A program made the position numbers and the translations under genes. Positions 17,711-25,594 of a stretch of 64,000 nucleotides of DNA are shown piece by piece. The stretch's first letter is position 1. Each line of letters starts with the position of its first letter. A model generated the notes under the pieces. That model saw nothing but the letters and a program-made list of their open reading frames with translations. It did not search any database and was not told the DNA's origin. The stretch comes from Flavobacterium crocinum (GTDB lineage: Bacteria > Bacteroidota > Bacteroidia > Flavobacteriales > Flavobacteriaceae): positions 5,332,001 to 5,396,000 of the forward strand of contig NZ_CP029255.1 in the NCBI RefSeq assembly GCF_003122385.1. The letters run 5' to 3'.

Positions 17711-17870
17711 GCTCAACTCCTTAATAACGGGTCTCAAGCCCAAATTTCTATCTGAGTCTTTGATGAAAGGGAAGCTAAAGTCTTAATCAGGATATGAGTC
17801 TCAAGCTCAGAGGAACGAATAGTTTACTTTTGCTTCCTTTCTCAATCATAAATCTACTTAAATTTCAAAA
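17711..17870 (-). ncRNA. Candidate IS110 bridge RNA (target- and donor-binding loops)
   Basis: On the minus strand two internal loops are each closed by a hairpin with the same loop CTTGAGA. In the first (17819-17787), TTCGTTCCTC matches the left half of the disrupted target, then TGAG-CTTGAGA-CTCA, then TCCTGA with one more upstream match, complementary to the right half. In the second (17751-17718), ATAGAAAT matches the element's right end, then GGG-CTTGAGA-CCC, then AAGGA, complementary to its left end plus core. The order target loop then donor loop is that reported for IS621. RNA ends are estimates. Confidence 0.78.
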
Positions 17871-17872
17871 AA

Positions 17873-17880
17873 CAAATCTA
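17873..17880 (-). promoter_or_regulatory. -7 promoter box at the left end of the IS
   Basis: TAGATTTG on the minus strand fits the Bacteroidota TAnnTTTG box and starts 3 bases inside the left end. No TTTG -33 box is correctly spaced in the flanking repeat. The right end contains TTTG (16704-16701 on the minus strand), and joining the two ends through the TC core would place it 20 bases upstream. Confidence 0.6.
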
Positions 17881-17883
17881 AAG

Positions 17884-17973
17884 GAGGAACGAAGGATCAC
17901 ACTAGAAACTCCACAATCTAAATCGCCAATCTTTGTCAAATCCCGTGTGTGATTCTTCGTTCCTCAGAATGAC
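17884..17973. repeat. REP-like palindromic element, copy C (right part, split by the IS)
   Basis: This is the remainder of a REP-like element whose first 10 bases are at 16676-16685 on the other side of the IS. It continues with GCCAATCTTTGTCAAA and ends CGTTCCTCAGAATGAC. Confidence 0.88.
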
Positions 17974-18032
17974 AAACTTTACGCTGGATAAACGTTCCGC
18001 ATAGAAACTTCGATAAAGTTAACCGCAATCTT

Positions 18033-18132
18033 GTCATCCTGAGGAACGAAGGATCACACGAGAAACTCCGCAATCTAAATCGCCAATCTTTGTCGAATCC
18101 CTAGTGTGATCTCTCCTTCGTCGAGAGATGAC
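18033..18132. repeat. REP-like palindromic element, copy D
   Basis: An intact copy lying 60 bases from copy C, beginning GTCATCCTGAGGAACGAAGG. It keeps the uninterrupted sequence used as target in copy C. The 3' arm is partly changed (CTCCTTCGTCGAGAGATGAC), like the B/F subtype. Confidence 0.9.
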
Positions 18133-18237
18133 AAATTTTACGCTTAAAAACTTTGTCAAAGTTTACCATCCAAGACTTTGGAATTTGGAATTTACAACAT
18201 TAGAATTTTTAATGTTGGAATTTAAAATCTAAAAAAT

Positions 18238-18276
18238 TACGTATATTAGCGTCTTCGTTATAGATGAATATACGTA
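18238..18276 (+). promoter_or_regulatory. TACGTAT half sites before the response regulator gene
   Basis: TACGTAT at 18238-18244 and ATACGTA at 18270-18276 face each other with 25 bases between. The half sites are the same as in the narK and nasA palindromes, suggesting autoregulation or cross-control. No clear TAnnTTTG box was recognised. Confidence 0.45.
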
Positions 18277-18304
18277 AAAATCGAGAATCTAAATTAAGTA
18301 AATT

Positions 18305-18964
18305 ATGAGTAATATCATTCGTGTAGTATTAGCAGATGACCATGTTTTTGTTCGAGACGGAATCAAATCTTTACTGGAAAACGAAGCAAACATTGAGGTT
18401 GTAGGCGAAGCAATCGATGGTGCCGACGCACTTGATGTTGTTGCTGAAACCAAACCCAATTTACTTATAGCCGATATTCGTATGCCAAACTTAACCGGTA
18501 TCGAACTAGTAGAAAAACTTAGAAGCGAAAGCAATGATATAAAAATCATTATGCTTTCCATGCACGAATCAGAAGAATATGTATTGAAATCTATAAAAGC
18601 CGGCGCCGACGGATATTTACTAAAAGGATCTTCTAAAGAAGAATTCTTAAAAGCACTTCATACCGTTTCTGCTGGCGGAAAATACTTCAGTGGAGATATT
18701 TCTTCCATCTTAATTGGTCAATTAACAAATCCGTCTAATTCATTAGAACCGAAGCAAAACTTAAGCGACGAAATGATGATTACCAAAAGAGAAAAAGAAA
18801 TCTTAACGTTGTTATTATCTGGAAAAGGCAACAAAGAAATCGCCGAAGCGCTTGACATCAGCAAACGAACTGCCGAAGTTCACCGTTTCAACCTAATGAA
18901 AAAGCTGAAAGTAAAAAACCTAATGGAGCTTTCAAACAAAGCAACTGAATACTCTTTAATTTAA
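18305..18964 (+). CDS. NarL/LuxR family response regulator
   Basis: A 219-residue two-component regulator. The receiver domain (1-120) has the acidic pair Asp11/Asp12 and phospho-acceptor Asp57 (LLIADIRMP). The C-terminal LuxR/GerE helix-turn-helix (about 155-210) includes TKREKEILTLLLSGKGNKEI. It is the expected partner of the HisKA_3 kinase at 14581. The gene lies directly upstream of narK, with a 16 bp palindrome of NarL-like 7-2-7 geometry between them. Confidence 0.92.
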   Translation: MSNIIRVVLADDHVFVRDGIKSLLENEANIEVVGEAIDGADALDVVAETKPNLLIADIRMPNLTGIELVEKLRSESNDIKIIMLSMHESEEYVLKSIKAGADGYLLKGSSKEEFLKALHTVSAGGKYFSGDISSILIGQLTNPSNSLEPKQNLSDEMMITKREKEILTLLLSGKGNKEIAEALDISKRTAEVHRFNLMKKLKVKNLMELSNKATEYSLI

Positions 18965-18969
18965 AAAAA

Positions 18970-19044
18970 TACGTATAAATACGTAATTATTTTTCGAAAA
19001 CTGCGTTTTAGCATCTTTTAACTAAGTTATAGTACTTAATTTTG
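18970..19044 (+). promoter_or_regulatory. narK promoter with 7-2-7 palindrome
   Basis: TACGTAT-AA-ATACGTA at 18970-18985 is a perfect 16 bp palindrome. The -7 box TAATTTTG is at 19037-19044 and is preceded by GTACT, like the other nitrate promoters. The start codon is only 19 bases after the box. The palindrome centre lies roughly 70 bases before the expected transcription start. Confidence 0.65.
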
Positions 19045-19062
19045 ATAAAAAATATAAGTACT

Positions 19063-20562
19063 ATGAAAACGACAAACTCATTATCGCAATCACACAAAAT
19101 TTTATTTTTGAACACATTGGCTTTTACAGTGTGTTTTGCCTGCTGGACCTTAAACGGGGTTCTGGTAACCTTTTTAGTTGATAACGGAATTTTCCATTGG
19201 AGCGTTGTTCAGGTTGGATGGCTTTTAGGGATTCCTATTTTAACAGGTTCCATTATGCGTCTTCCCATTGGAATCCTTACAGATAAATTTGGTGGAAAAT
19301 ATGTTTTTTCCCTTTTACTATTGTTAAGTTCAATTCCACTCTTCCTCCTTCCCTACGCCGACAGTTTTTTCATGTTTGCCTTACTAAGTTTCTTCTTCGG
19401 AATGGTTGGAACCAGTTTTGCAGTCGGAATTGGTTATACTTCAATCTGGTATCCAAAAGAATGGCAAGGACGCGCTTTAGGTATTTTCGGAATGGGAAAT
19501 GCCGGTGCCGCAATTACCACTTTTTTAGCACCTTCATTATTAAATCATTTCTCAGCAAATGACCCTCAAAATGGATGGAAAATACTTCCTATAATTTATG
19601 CTGTTTCTTTGGTTGTAATTGGCATTGCCTTTTTAATTTTCACTCAAAATAAAAAACCAGAAAGCAGTACCAAAACGGTTTCACAAATGCTTGTTCCCTT
19701 AAAATCTCAAAGAGTTTGGCGTTTTGGAGCTTATTATTTCTTAGTATTTGGTTGTTTTGTGGCGTATTCACAATGGCTTTTACCAAACTTCATGAATGTG
19801 TATCAAACCAGTTTAGTAATGGGCGGTTTGTTTGCCACTATGTTTAGTTTGCCATCAGGAGTTATTCGTGCATTTGGCGGTTATTTATCAGATAAATTCG
19901 GAGCACGAAAAGTAATGTACTGGGTTTTGGGTTCATCAGTAATTTTAAGCGCATTATTATCAATTCCTAAAATGGAAATTACGACTTCTGGTCCTGGAAT
20001 ATTAGCCGCTAAAAAAGGCGTTGTAAACCAAATCAGCGATAAAACCGTAAAAGTTGGAGATAAAGAATATCCCATTGCGCAAAAAACAGCAAATACATCT
20101 GAAAATACTATTTTTCCAACCACTTCAAGCTGGCAGGATGTAGTCGTATCACACAATCAAAGTGTTGCGAAAAAAGAGCTTATCGCCAAAGGTGTAACGG
20201 TTATTAAATTTGATGCTAATATGTGGGTTTTTCTTGTTTTAGTAATCCTGATCGGAATTTCTTGGGGAATTGGTAAAGCGGCGGTTTACAAACATATTCC
20301 AGAATACTTCCCAAGTGAAGTTGGGGTTGTAGGCGGAATGGTTGGAATGATAGGCGGATTAGGCGGTTTCTTCGGACCTATAATTTTCGGGTATCTTTTA
20401 ACTGCAACCGGAATCTGGTCAAGTTCATGGATTTTTATTTTACTGTTCTCAACTGGCTGTTTGGTTTGGATGCATTATACCATTACCAAAAAGGTTAAAG
20501 AGAAAAAAGTAGCATTAGAAAAACCAGCTAAAGAACAACAACTTACTCCCGTAATGAATTAA
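19063..20562 (+). CDS. narK: Nitrate/nitrite transporter, MFS family
   Basis: A major facilitator transporter of the NarK/NasA group with about 12 membrane segments, moving nitrate in or nitrite out across the inner membrane. Two glycine-rich nitrate signatures are visible: GMGNAGAAITTFLAPSL and GMVGMIGGLGGFFGPIIFG. I chose the ATG at 19063 rather than the TTG at 19042, which falls inside the -7 box. Unusual is a polar insertion at about residues 300-383 (from KMEITTSGPG to KFDANMW) between two helices. A nitrate role is supported by the neighbours. Confidence 0.92.
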   Translation: MKTTNSLSQSHKILFLNTLAFTVCFACWTLNGVLVTFLVDNGIFHWSVVQVGWLLGIPILTGSIMRLPIGILTDKFGGKYVFSLLLLLSSIPLFLLPYADSFFMFALLSFFFGMVGTSFAVGIGYTSIWYPKEWQGRALGIFGMGNAGAAITTFLAPSLLNHFSANDPQNGWKILPIIYAVSLVVIGIAFLIFTQNKKPESSTKTVSQMLVPLKSQRVWRFGAYYFLVFGCFVAYSQWLLPNFMNVYQTSLVMGGLFATMFSLPSGVIRAFGGYLSDKFGARKVMYWVLGSSVILSALLSIPKMEITTSGPGILAAKKGVVNQISDKTVKVGDKEYPIAQKTANTSENTIFPTTSSWQDVVVSHNQSVAKKELIAKGVTVIKFDANMWVFLVLVILIGISWGIGKAAVYKHIPEYFPSEVGVVGGMVGMIGGLGGFFGPIIFGYLLTATGIWSSSWIFILLFSTGCLVWMHYTITKKVKEKKVALEKPAKEQQLTPVMN

Positions 20563-20644
20563 GAAAACAAAAAAATATCCAACAACACTAGCAAAGGCTT
20601 ATTTTTCTTATAAATTTACGCCCGAAGAAAAAATTACCAAACCC

Positions 20645-21904
20645 ATGAAACAAATCAAAACCATAATCCTATTGCTTCTAGGATCTACTGCCTTACTTCA
20701 GGCACAGGAACTAGACGTAAATTTACAAATAAGGCCACGCTTTGAATATCGCAACGGCTACAAAACCCTTCTTGCGGAAGGACAAAAAGGAACTTCACAA
20801 ATTTCGCAGCGTTCTCGTCTTGGCATTAATTTCAAGCAAGATGATTTAATCGTAAAATTGACTTTCCAAAACACGAGAACATGGGGTGATGTACCTCCTG
20901 CAACAGTTGCTGATAAAAATGGTGTGGCTGTTTTCGAGGCTTGGGCACAATATAATTTTACTCAAAAATGGAGTGCCAGAATGGGCCGCCAAGTTCTTTC
21001 TTATGATAATCAGCGTATTCTTGGCGAAATGGATTGGGCGCAACAAGGTCAAAGCCATGATGCGTTAACCGTCACTTATCAAACTGAAAAACAAAAATTA
21101 GATTTTGGTGGTGCCTATAATTCTACTGCCGAAAACACTTTTCAGACACCTTATACTGTTTCAAATTATAAAGCCATGCAATATGCCTGGTATCATAATC
21201 AATTCAGTGATGCTCTTTGTTTAAGCTTTCTTGCCTTAAATACAGGTTACGAATATGCCAACGCCGATGCAAAATTATTAGTTGATTATAAGCAAACTTT
21301 TGGCTCTTATTTAACTTTCAAAAACAGTAAAATAGACAGTAACTTATGGTTCTACGGACAAACTGGAAAAAGCACTGATCTCGAAGTAAGTGCTTGGAAT
21401 GCTGCCGCAAACTTTAATTACAACGTAACCGACGCTTTTAAGGCTGGTTTAGGATATGAGTTTTTATCAGGAAAAGCGACAAATGACGGAAGCACTGTAA
21501 TCAAATCATTCAATCCAATTTTTGGAACCAATCACGGTTTTAACGGTTTTATGGATTATTTTTATGTTGGAAATCACTTGAATAGCGTAGGTCTACAAGA
21601 TGCTTTTATCAAACTAAACTACAATGTAAACAAATGGCAGTTTGGTTTAAGTCCGCATGTATTTTTGGCTGCTGCAGATGTCGTTACACCATTAAATGAA
21701 AAAATGGACTCTTATTTAGGAACTGAGATTGATGCTTCTTTTGGCTACAATTTCAAAAAAGACATTACAGTTACAGGAGGTTATTCTCAAATGTTTGGTT
21801 CTAAAACCATGGAATTTATCAAAAATGGAGACGCCAATCATACCAACAATTGGGCTTGGCTTATGGTTTCTGTCAATCCAAGAATTTTTAGCTGGAAAAA
21901 ATAG
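20645..21904 (+). CDS. Alginate export (AlgE-like) family outer membrane channel
   Basis: A 419-residue protein with a signal peptide ending LLQAQ, then a beta-barrel pattern of alternating aromatic strands. LQIRPRFEYRNGY, FQNTRTWGDVPP and WSARMGRQVLSYDNQRILG are typical of the alginate_exp family. The family includes many channels unrelated to alginate. Following narK by 82 bases, it most likely lets nitrate or nitrite cross the outer membrane; that substrate is an inference. A strong terminator follows. Confidence 0.83.
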   Translation: MKQIKTIILLLLGSTALLQAQELDVNLQIRPRFEYRNGYKTLLAEGQKGTSQISQRSRLGINFKQDDLIVKLTFQNTRTWGDVPPATVADKNGVAVFEAWAQYNFTQKWSARMGRQVLSYDNQRILGEMDWAQQGQSHDALTVTYQTEKQKLDFGGAYNSTAENTFQTPYTVSNYKAMQYAWYHNQFSDALCLSFLALNTGYEYANADAKLLVDYKQTFGSYLTFKNSKIDSNLWFYGQTGKSTDLEVSAWNAAANFNYNVTDAFKAGLGYEFLSGKATNDGSTVIKSFNPIFGTNHGFNGFMDYFYVGNHLNSVGLQDAFIKLNYNVNKWQFGLSPHVFLAAADVVTPLNEKMDSYLGTEIDASFGYNFKKDITVTGGYSQMFGSKTMEFIKNGDANHTNNWAWLMVSVNPRIFSWKK

Positions 21905-21932
21905 TTTTTCTTTAAAATTGACTTATATATTT

Positions 21933-21969
21933 TACCCTTTTCTTATTTCTGGAAAAGGGTATTTTTTTT
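21933..21969 (+). terminator. Terminator after the outer membrane channel gene
   Basis: A 10 bp stem (TACCCTTTTC with GAAAAGGGTA), a 9-base loop and eight T residues. It ends the narK-channel transcript. Confidence 0.88.
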
Positions 21970-22042
21970 GTCTTCAAGAAAAGCTATTATATCATTTAAT
22001 TATTTATATTTGAATCAATTATGAACCCCCAATTCTATCCTA

Positions 22043-22408
22043 ATGAAACCATTTCTAAAATTATCTCTGATGACTTTTATTGTCACGCAGACAGGTATCG
22101 CTCAAAAGTACAATGATGCCTTAATTTCTAAAAACTCAGAAATAAACTTTGCAAAAACGCAAAAAAGAGGAATCAAGAAAAACAACATTGTTTATTATGT
22201 TGAAAATGATTTACAAACCATTTCGGCCTACAAAAGAAGCAAATTGAAATGGCAGACTAATGTAATTTCTGTTTGCGGAAAACCCAAAAAAGGAGAACCT
22301 GAAATTAGATATGTAGGTTATAATTCAGACAAACTGCTTATCGTAATCGGAAAACATAATTTTGCTGAAATTGATGTAAACAGTGGTGAAACTAAGTTTG
22401 TTGGTTAA
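22043..22408 (+). CDS. Small secreted protein, function unknown
   Basis: A 121-residue protein with a signal peptide (MKPFLKLSLMTFIVTQTGIAQ). The mature part is basic and beta-rich, with repeated short strands (NIVYYVENDLQTISAYKRSK, KLLIVIGKHNFAEIDV) like part of a beta-propeller blade. No known family was recognised. It is bounded by terminators on both sides, so it forms its own transcription unit. Confidence 0.6.
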   Translation: MKPFLKLSLMTFIVTQTGIAQKYNDALISKNSEINFAKTQKRGIKKNNIVYYVENDLQTISAYKRSKLKWQTNVISVCGKPKKGEPEIRYVGYNSDKLLIVIGKHNFAEIDVNSGETKFVG

Positions 22409-22439
22409 GATTGAAAAAATGAAGAAATTTATATAGAAT

Positions 22440-22473
22440 ACCCTTTTTCTAAATAGAGAAAGGGTGTTTTTTT
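22440..22473 (+). terminator. Terminator after the small secreted protein gene
   Basis: The stem ACCCTTTTTCT with AGAGAAAGGGT has a 4-base loop and a G plus eight T residues follow. Confidence 0.85.
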
Positions 22474-22555
22474 TGCTCTCAATATCATTTTTATCTTGTT
22501 AATTTGGATATATTTGATGAACAAAAATCCCTGAACAAAATACAAAACCATAAGC

Positions 22556-23881
22556 ATGAATAAGCAAATTTTACTTTTTTTTACAGTTTTTATCTTCTCA
22601 AAATGCTTTTCGCAAAAATTAGAATCAAATAGAGAAAAAATTGAAAGCGCAAAAACTGAATTAAAAGAGGCAAATAAAATTTTTAGTGCTTGTATTGTAA
22701 ATTCTGATTTAAAAATATGTGTAGACGAATTAGTAAAAAATGCTACAAATGAATATAGAAAATATAGCATTGGCGGAATGCTTTATGAAATCGATACAGA
22801 CAAATCTTTTAAACTTCACGAAGAAGCCTATTTAGCCAATGACAATGATATAAATTTTGTTTTAGAATATGCAATTGAACTTCACAGAAAAGAAAAATAT
22901 GCCGAAGCTTCAAAACTTTATGAAAAATATTCTGAAAATTCTCCAAAAGACATCAAAGCATATGCGTGGTTAAGTGATTGCTACATCAATACCGGAGAAA
23001 TAGAGAAATCAATTCTAAATTGGAAAAAAACAAACCATTCCGAAAACCATATAGCAATTGACAATGCAATGTTCATTATTTATGGAAAAACTACACAAAT
23101 TAAAACCCGAAGTGATTTAAGATTTGAAATTGAAAAAGGGGAAACTTCAAATTTTTATCCTTTAATATTCTTAGATAAAAACTGGGAATCAGATTGGTGG
23201 AATACGCATACCCAAGAATATTTCTTAAATGAAGATCTAAAATTAGCGCAAACAAAATTGGGAGAAGCAAATCCAGATTTTAAAACTATAAAAGCGTATT
23301 TAAAGATAAAAGAGCTTGAAAGATTAGGACAATCAGAAGAAATTAAAAAGGTTCTGGTTGACAATAAAATTATTTTAAACAATAATCCAATACCGGCTTT
23401 TGGTGAGTTCTCATCTGATTTATTGCGTATTACGTTTATTAATCAATTTTTAAATGAAAATGATTTTTACAAGAACCGAGGAAATGAGCTATTAGAACTT
23501 GCTAAAAAAACAAAAGATAAAGAGCTGCTAAACATTTATGCTTTTCTGCAAGCGTCAGTTAACGGAACTGTAAATCCTGAAATTGACAAATTAGGATGGA
23601 AAGAATTTAAAGATGAGCGATTTGCAAGAAGCTATTTTTCTGCTAAAGCAAATGATTTAAGATATGATGATATTGAATTAAATGAAGCCTTAAAGGATTT
23701 CCCAAACTCATCCTATTTATTTTGGCTGAAAGCAAAATGCGCAAAAATGGAAAACAAACCTGTAAGACAAGATTTGATAGAACTGATAAAAAGAGAATTC
23801 AAAACGTTTGGAACAGATCAAAACAAATATAGCTATAGACTTAAATCTTATATGGGCACTTTAGAGGTTGAAAAAGTATAA
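22556..23881 (+). CDS. Secreted TPR-repeat protein, function unknown
   Basis: A 441-residue protein with signal peptide MNKQILLFFTVFIFSKCFSQ. Helical TPR-like repeats are visible at about residues 70-165 (EYAIELHRKEKYAEASKLYE; AYAWLSDCYINTGEIEKSI), with more helical hairpins at 230-420. TPR proteins scaffold complexes in the periplasm. No partner gene is recognisable. The region 22556-25911 looks less linked to the nitrate genes than its flanks. Confidence 0.7.
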   Translation: MNKQILLFFTVFIFSKCFSQKLESNREKIESAKTELKEANKIFSACIVNSDLKICVDELVKNATNEYRKYSIGGMLYEIDTDKSFKLHEEAYLANDNDINFVLEYAIELHRKEKYAEASKLYEKYSENSPKDIKAYAWLSDCYINTGEIEKSILNWKKTNHSENHIAIDNAMFIIYGKTTQIKTRSDLRFEIEKGETSNFYPLIFLDKNWESDWWNTHTQEYFLNEDLKLAQTKLGEANPDFKTIKAYLKIKELERLGQSEEIKKVLVDNKIILNNNPIPAFGEFSSDLLRITFINQFLNENDFYKNRGNELLELAKKTKDKELLNIYAFLQASVNGTVNPEIDKLGWKEFKDERFARSYFSAKANDLRYDDIELNEALKDFPNSSYLFWLKAKCAKMENKPVRQDLIELIKREFKTFGTDQNKYSYRLKSYMGTLEVEKV

Positions 23882-23916
23882 ATAACTATCAAAATTCGAC
23901 GTAAAATTTTAATCCA

Positions 23917-24630
23917 ATGAAACTCATAGTCTGGAATTGCAACATGGCATTCAGAAAAAAAGCAGAATACATTCTCGCTTACAATCCTGATATTGCCGTT
24001 ATTTCTGAGTGCGAAAACCCTGAAAAATTAAAATTTCCAGATAATATAAAACAGCCGACAGACATTCTTTGGTACGGAACCAATCCGCATAAAGGAATTG
24101 GCGTTTTCTCTTATAGTGATTATCGATTTCAGCTTTTGGATTGCCATAATCCTGCTTTTAAAAACATTCTACCCATTACTGTAACAAGCGGAAAAATTGA
24201 TTTTACATTATTTGCTGTTTGGGCAAATAATCCATCGGATAAAGATGGCGCTTACGTTACCCAGGTTTGGAAAGCGATTCATTTTTATGAAAATTTGATC
24301 AAAGAAACCAAAACCATTTTAATTGGCGATTTCAACAGCAACACGATTTGGGACAAACCGCGTCGCGAAGGCAATCATACAACGGTTGTAAACAAATTGG
24401 CTGAGAAAAATATTTTCAGCACCTATCACAAATATTTCAATCAAATTCAAGGCAAAGAAGAGCATCCAACTTTATACCTTCACAAGAATGAAAACAAACC
24501 TTATCATATTGATTATTGCTTTACTTCAAATGATTTTATAGAAGTTTTAGAAAGCGTCGAAGTCGGCAATTATAAAGATTGGACTTCATACAGCGACCAT
24601 AAACCTTTAATCATTAAATTCAATATATAA
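23917..24630 (+). CDS. Endonuclease/exonuclease/phosphatase family protein
   Basis: A 237-residue enzyme of the EEP fold. The metal and catalytic motifs are in order: IVWNCNMAF (Asn), VISECE (Glu), LIGDFNSN (Asp and Asn) and YSDHKPLII (Asp-His pair). The substrate could be DNA, phosphoinositide or another phosphodiester. There is no signal peptide, so it is cytoplasmic. It is followed after 3 bases by a methyltransferase, suggesting one operon. Confidence 0.83.
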   Translation: MKLIVWNCNMAFRKKAEYILAYNPDIAVISECENPEKLKFPDNIKQPTDILWYGTNPHKGIGVFSYSDYRFQLLDCHNPAFKNILPITVTSGKIDFTLFAVWANNPSDKDGAYVTQVWKAIHFYENLIKETKTILIGDFNSNTIWDKPRREGNHTTVVNKLAEKNIFSTYHKYFNQIQGKEEHPTLYLHKNENKPYHIDYCFTSNDFIEVLESVEVGNYKDWTSYSDHKPLIIKFNI

Positions 24631-24633
24631 ACT

Positions 24634-25254
24634 ATGAATAATTGGACCAAACGTTGGGACAACCGCTACAGCACTGAAGAATTTGCATATGGCGAAGAAC
24701 CCAATAATTACCTCAAAGAACAAATTGAAAAACTAAATCCCGGCACGATTCTTTTCCCTGCCGAAGGCGAAGGACGAAATGCCATTTTTGCAGCCAAACT
24801 AGGCTGGAATGTTTCTGCTTTTGATATTAGTGAAGAAGGAAGAAATAAGGCATTAAAACTTGCTGAAGCAAACAATGTTTCGATTGATTATCAAGTTGGC
24901 GAATTAGAAACTCTTGATTTTCAAGAAGGGCAATTTGAAGCACTTGCTTTGATTTATGCACATTTTCCGGCAGAAATCAAGTCTGAGATTCATAAACAGC
25001 TGAATGTGTTATTAAAAAAAGATGGCATTATTATTTTTGAAGCTTTCAGCAAAAAACATTTGGAATATGTAACCAAAAACGAAAAAGTGGGCGGACCAAA
25101 AGACATTGAATCTCTTTTTTCAATAGAAGAAATCAAAACCGATTTTCCTAACTATGAAATCTTTGAATTAGAAGAAAAAGAAATCGAACTGAGCGAAGGT
25201 TTATTTCATAATGGGACTGGTTCTGTAATTCGGTTTGTAGGGAGAAAACAATAA
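24634..25254 (+). CDS. SAM-dependent methyltransferase, TehB/thiopurine-like
   Basis: A 206-residue methyltransferase. The N-terminal [20 protein letters not shown] is typical of the TehB/thiopurine-methyltransferase-like group. The SAM site is at [19 protein letters not shown] (about 40-60), and DIS follows at the end of strand 2. Such enzymes often detoxify metalloid oxyanions or thiols; no specific substrate can be assigned. Confidence 0.82.
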   Translation: MNNWTKRWDNRYSTEEFAYGEEPNNYLKEQIEKLNPGTILFPAEGEGRNAIFAAKLGWNVSAFDISEEGRNKALKLAEANNVSIDYQVGELETLDFQEGQFEALALIYAHFPAEIKSEIHKQLNVLLKKDGIIIFEAFSKKHLEYVTKNEKVGGPKDIESLFSIEEIKTDFPNYEIFELEEKEIELSEGLFHNGTGSVIRFVGRKQ

Positions 25255-25269
25255 ATTACACTTGTCGTG

Positions 25270-25291
25270 GAGACGCACTGCGGTGCGTCTC
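25270..25291. terminator. Hairpin between the methyltransferase gene and the toxin-antitoxin pair
   Basis: A 9 bp GC-rich stem (GAGACGCAC with GTGCGTCTC) with a TGCG loop, followed by A residues on the plus strand rather than T. It may terminate weakly or be another dispersed repeat. Confidence 0.5.
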
Positions 25292-25360
25292 TACAAAAAA
25301 TATCTTAAAAAAATATTCCCTTGGAAGATAATTCGTAAATTTGAAAAAATATTCAATGTC

Positions 25361-25594
25361 ATGGATTTACAAACTAGAAAAATAGAATTTGTAAAAGAGT
25401 TTTTAAAAATTCAAAGCGAAGAACTGATTTCTCAGCTAGAAAATTTATTAAAAAGCAAAGATATTTCTGATGATAATGATTTTTTCAAACCAATGTCAAT
25501 TGAAGAATTTAACAATAGAATAGACCAATCTGAAGATGATTTTAAAAATGGAAGATATAAAACGACTTCTCAGCTTTTAGAAAAATACAAATAA
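25361..25594 (+). CDS. Putative antitoxin of a RelE/ParE-type pair
   Basis: A 77-residue acidic protein starting MDLQTRKIEF. An upstream in-frame start at 25262 would add residues translated from the GC-rich hairpin and is rejected. The C-terminal part (SIEEFNNRIDQSEDDFKNGRY) resembles the toxin-neutralising tail of antitoxins paired with RelE/ParE toxins. Its stop overlaps the toxin start by one base (TAATG), a typical translational coupling. Confidence 0.75.
   Translation: MDLQTRKIEFVKEFLKIQSEELISQLENLLKSKDISDDNDFFKPMSIEEFNNRIDQSEDDFKNGRYKTTSQLLEKYK

Larger units (their letters stand above)
16686..17883 (-). mobile_element. IS110 family insertion sequence inside a REP-like repeat
   Basis: The ends are deduced from the interrupted host repeat. 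GTCATCCTGA stands at 16676-16685, and GAGGAACGAAGGATC resumes at 17884. Other copies read GTCATCCTGAGGAACGAAGG without a break. The two-base core GA (TC in transposase orientation) is thus present at both ends. The element is ~1.2 kb, has no terminal inverted repeats, and its transposase stop lies 3 bases from the right end, all typical of IS110. The 5' noncoding part (220 bases) holds the candidate bridge RNA. Confidence 0.88.

Noticed and set aside
17711-17883. The IS as an IS1111-type element
   Set aside because: IS1111 elements have subterminal inverted repeats and their noncoding RNA end downstream; here the long noncoding end is upstream of the transposase, as in the IS110 group.
22429-22770. 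113-codon minus-strand frame
   Set aside because: It overlaps a terminator and the signal peptide of the TPR gene; its apparent hydrophobicity is the complement of that AT-rich sequence.
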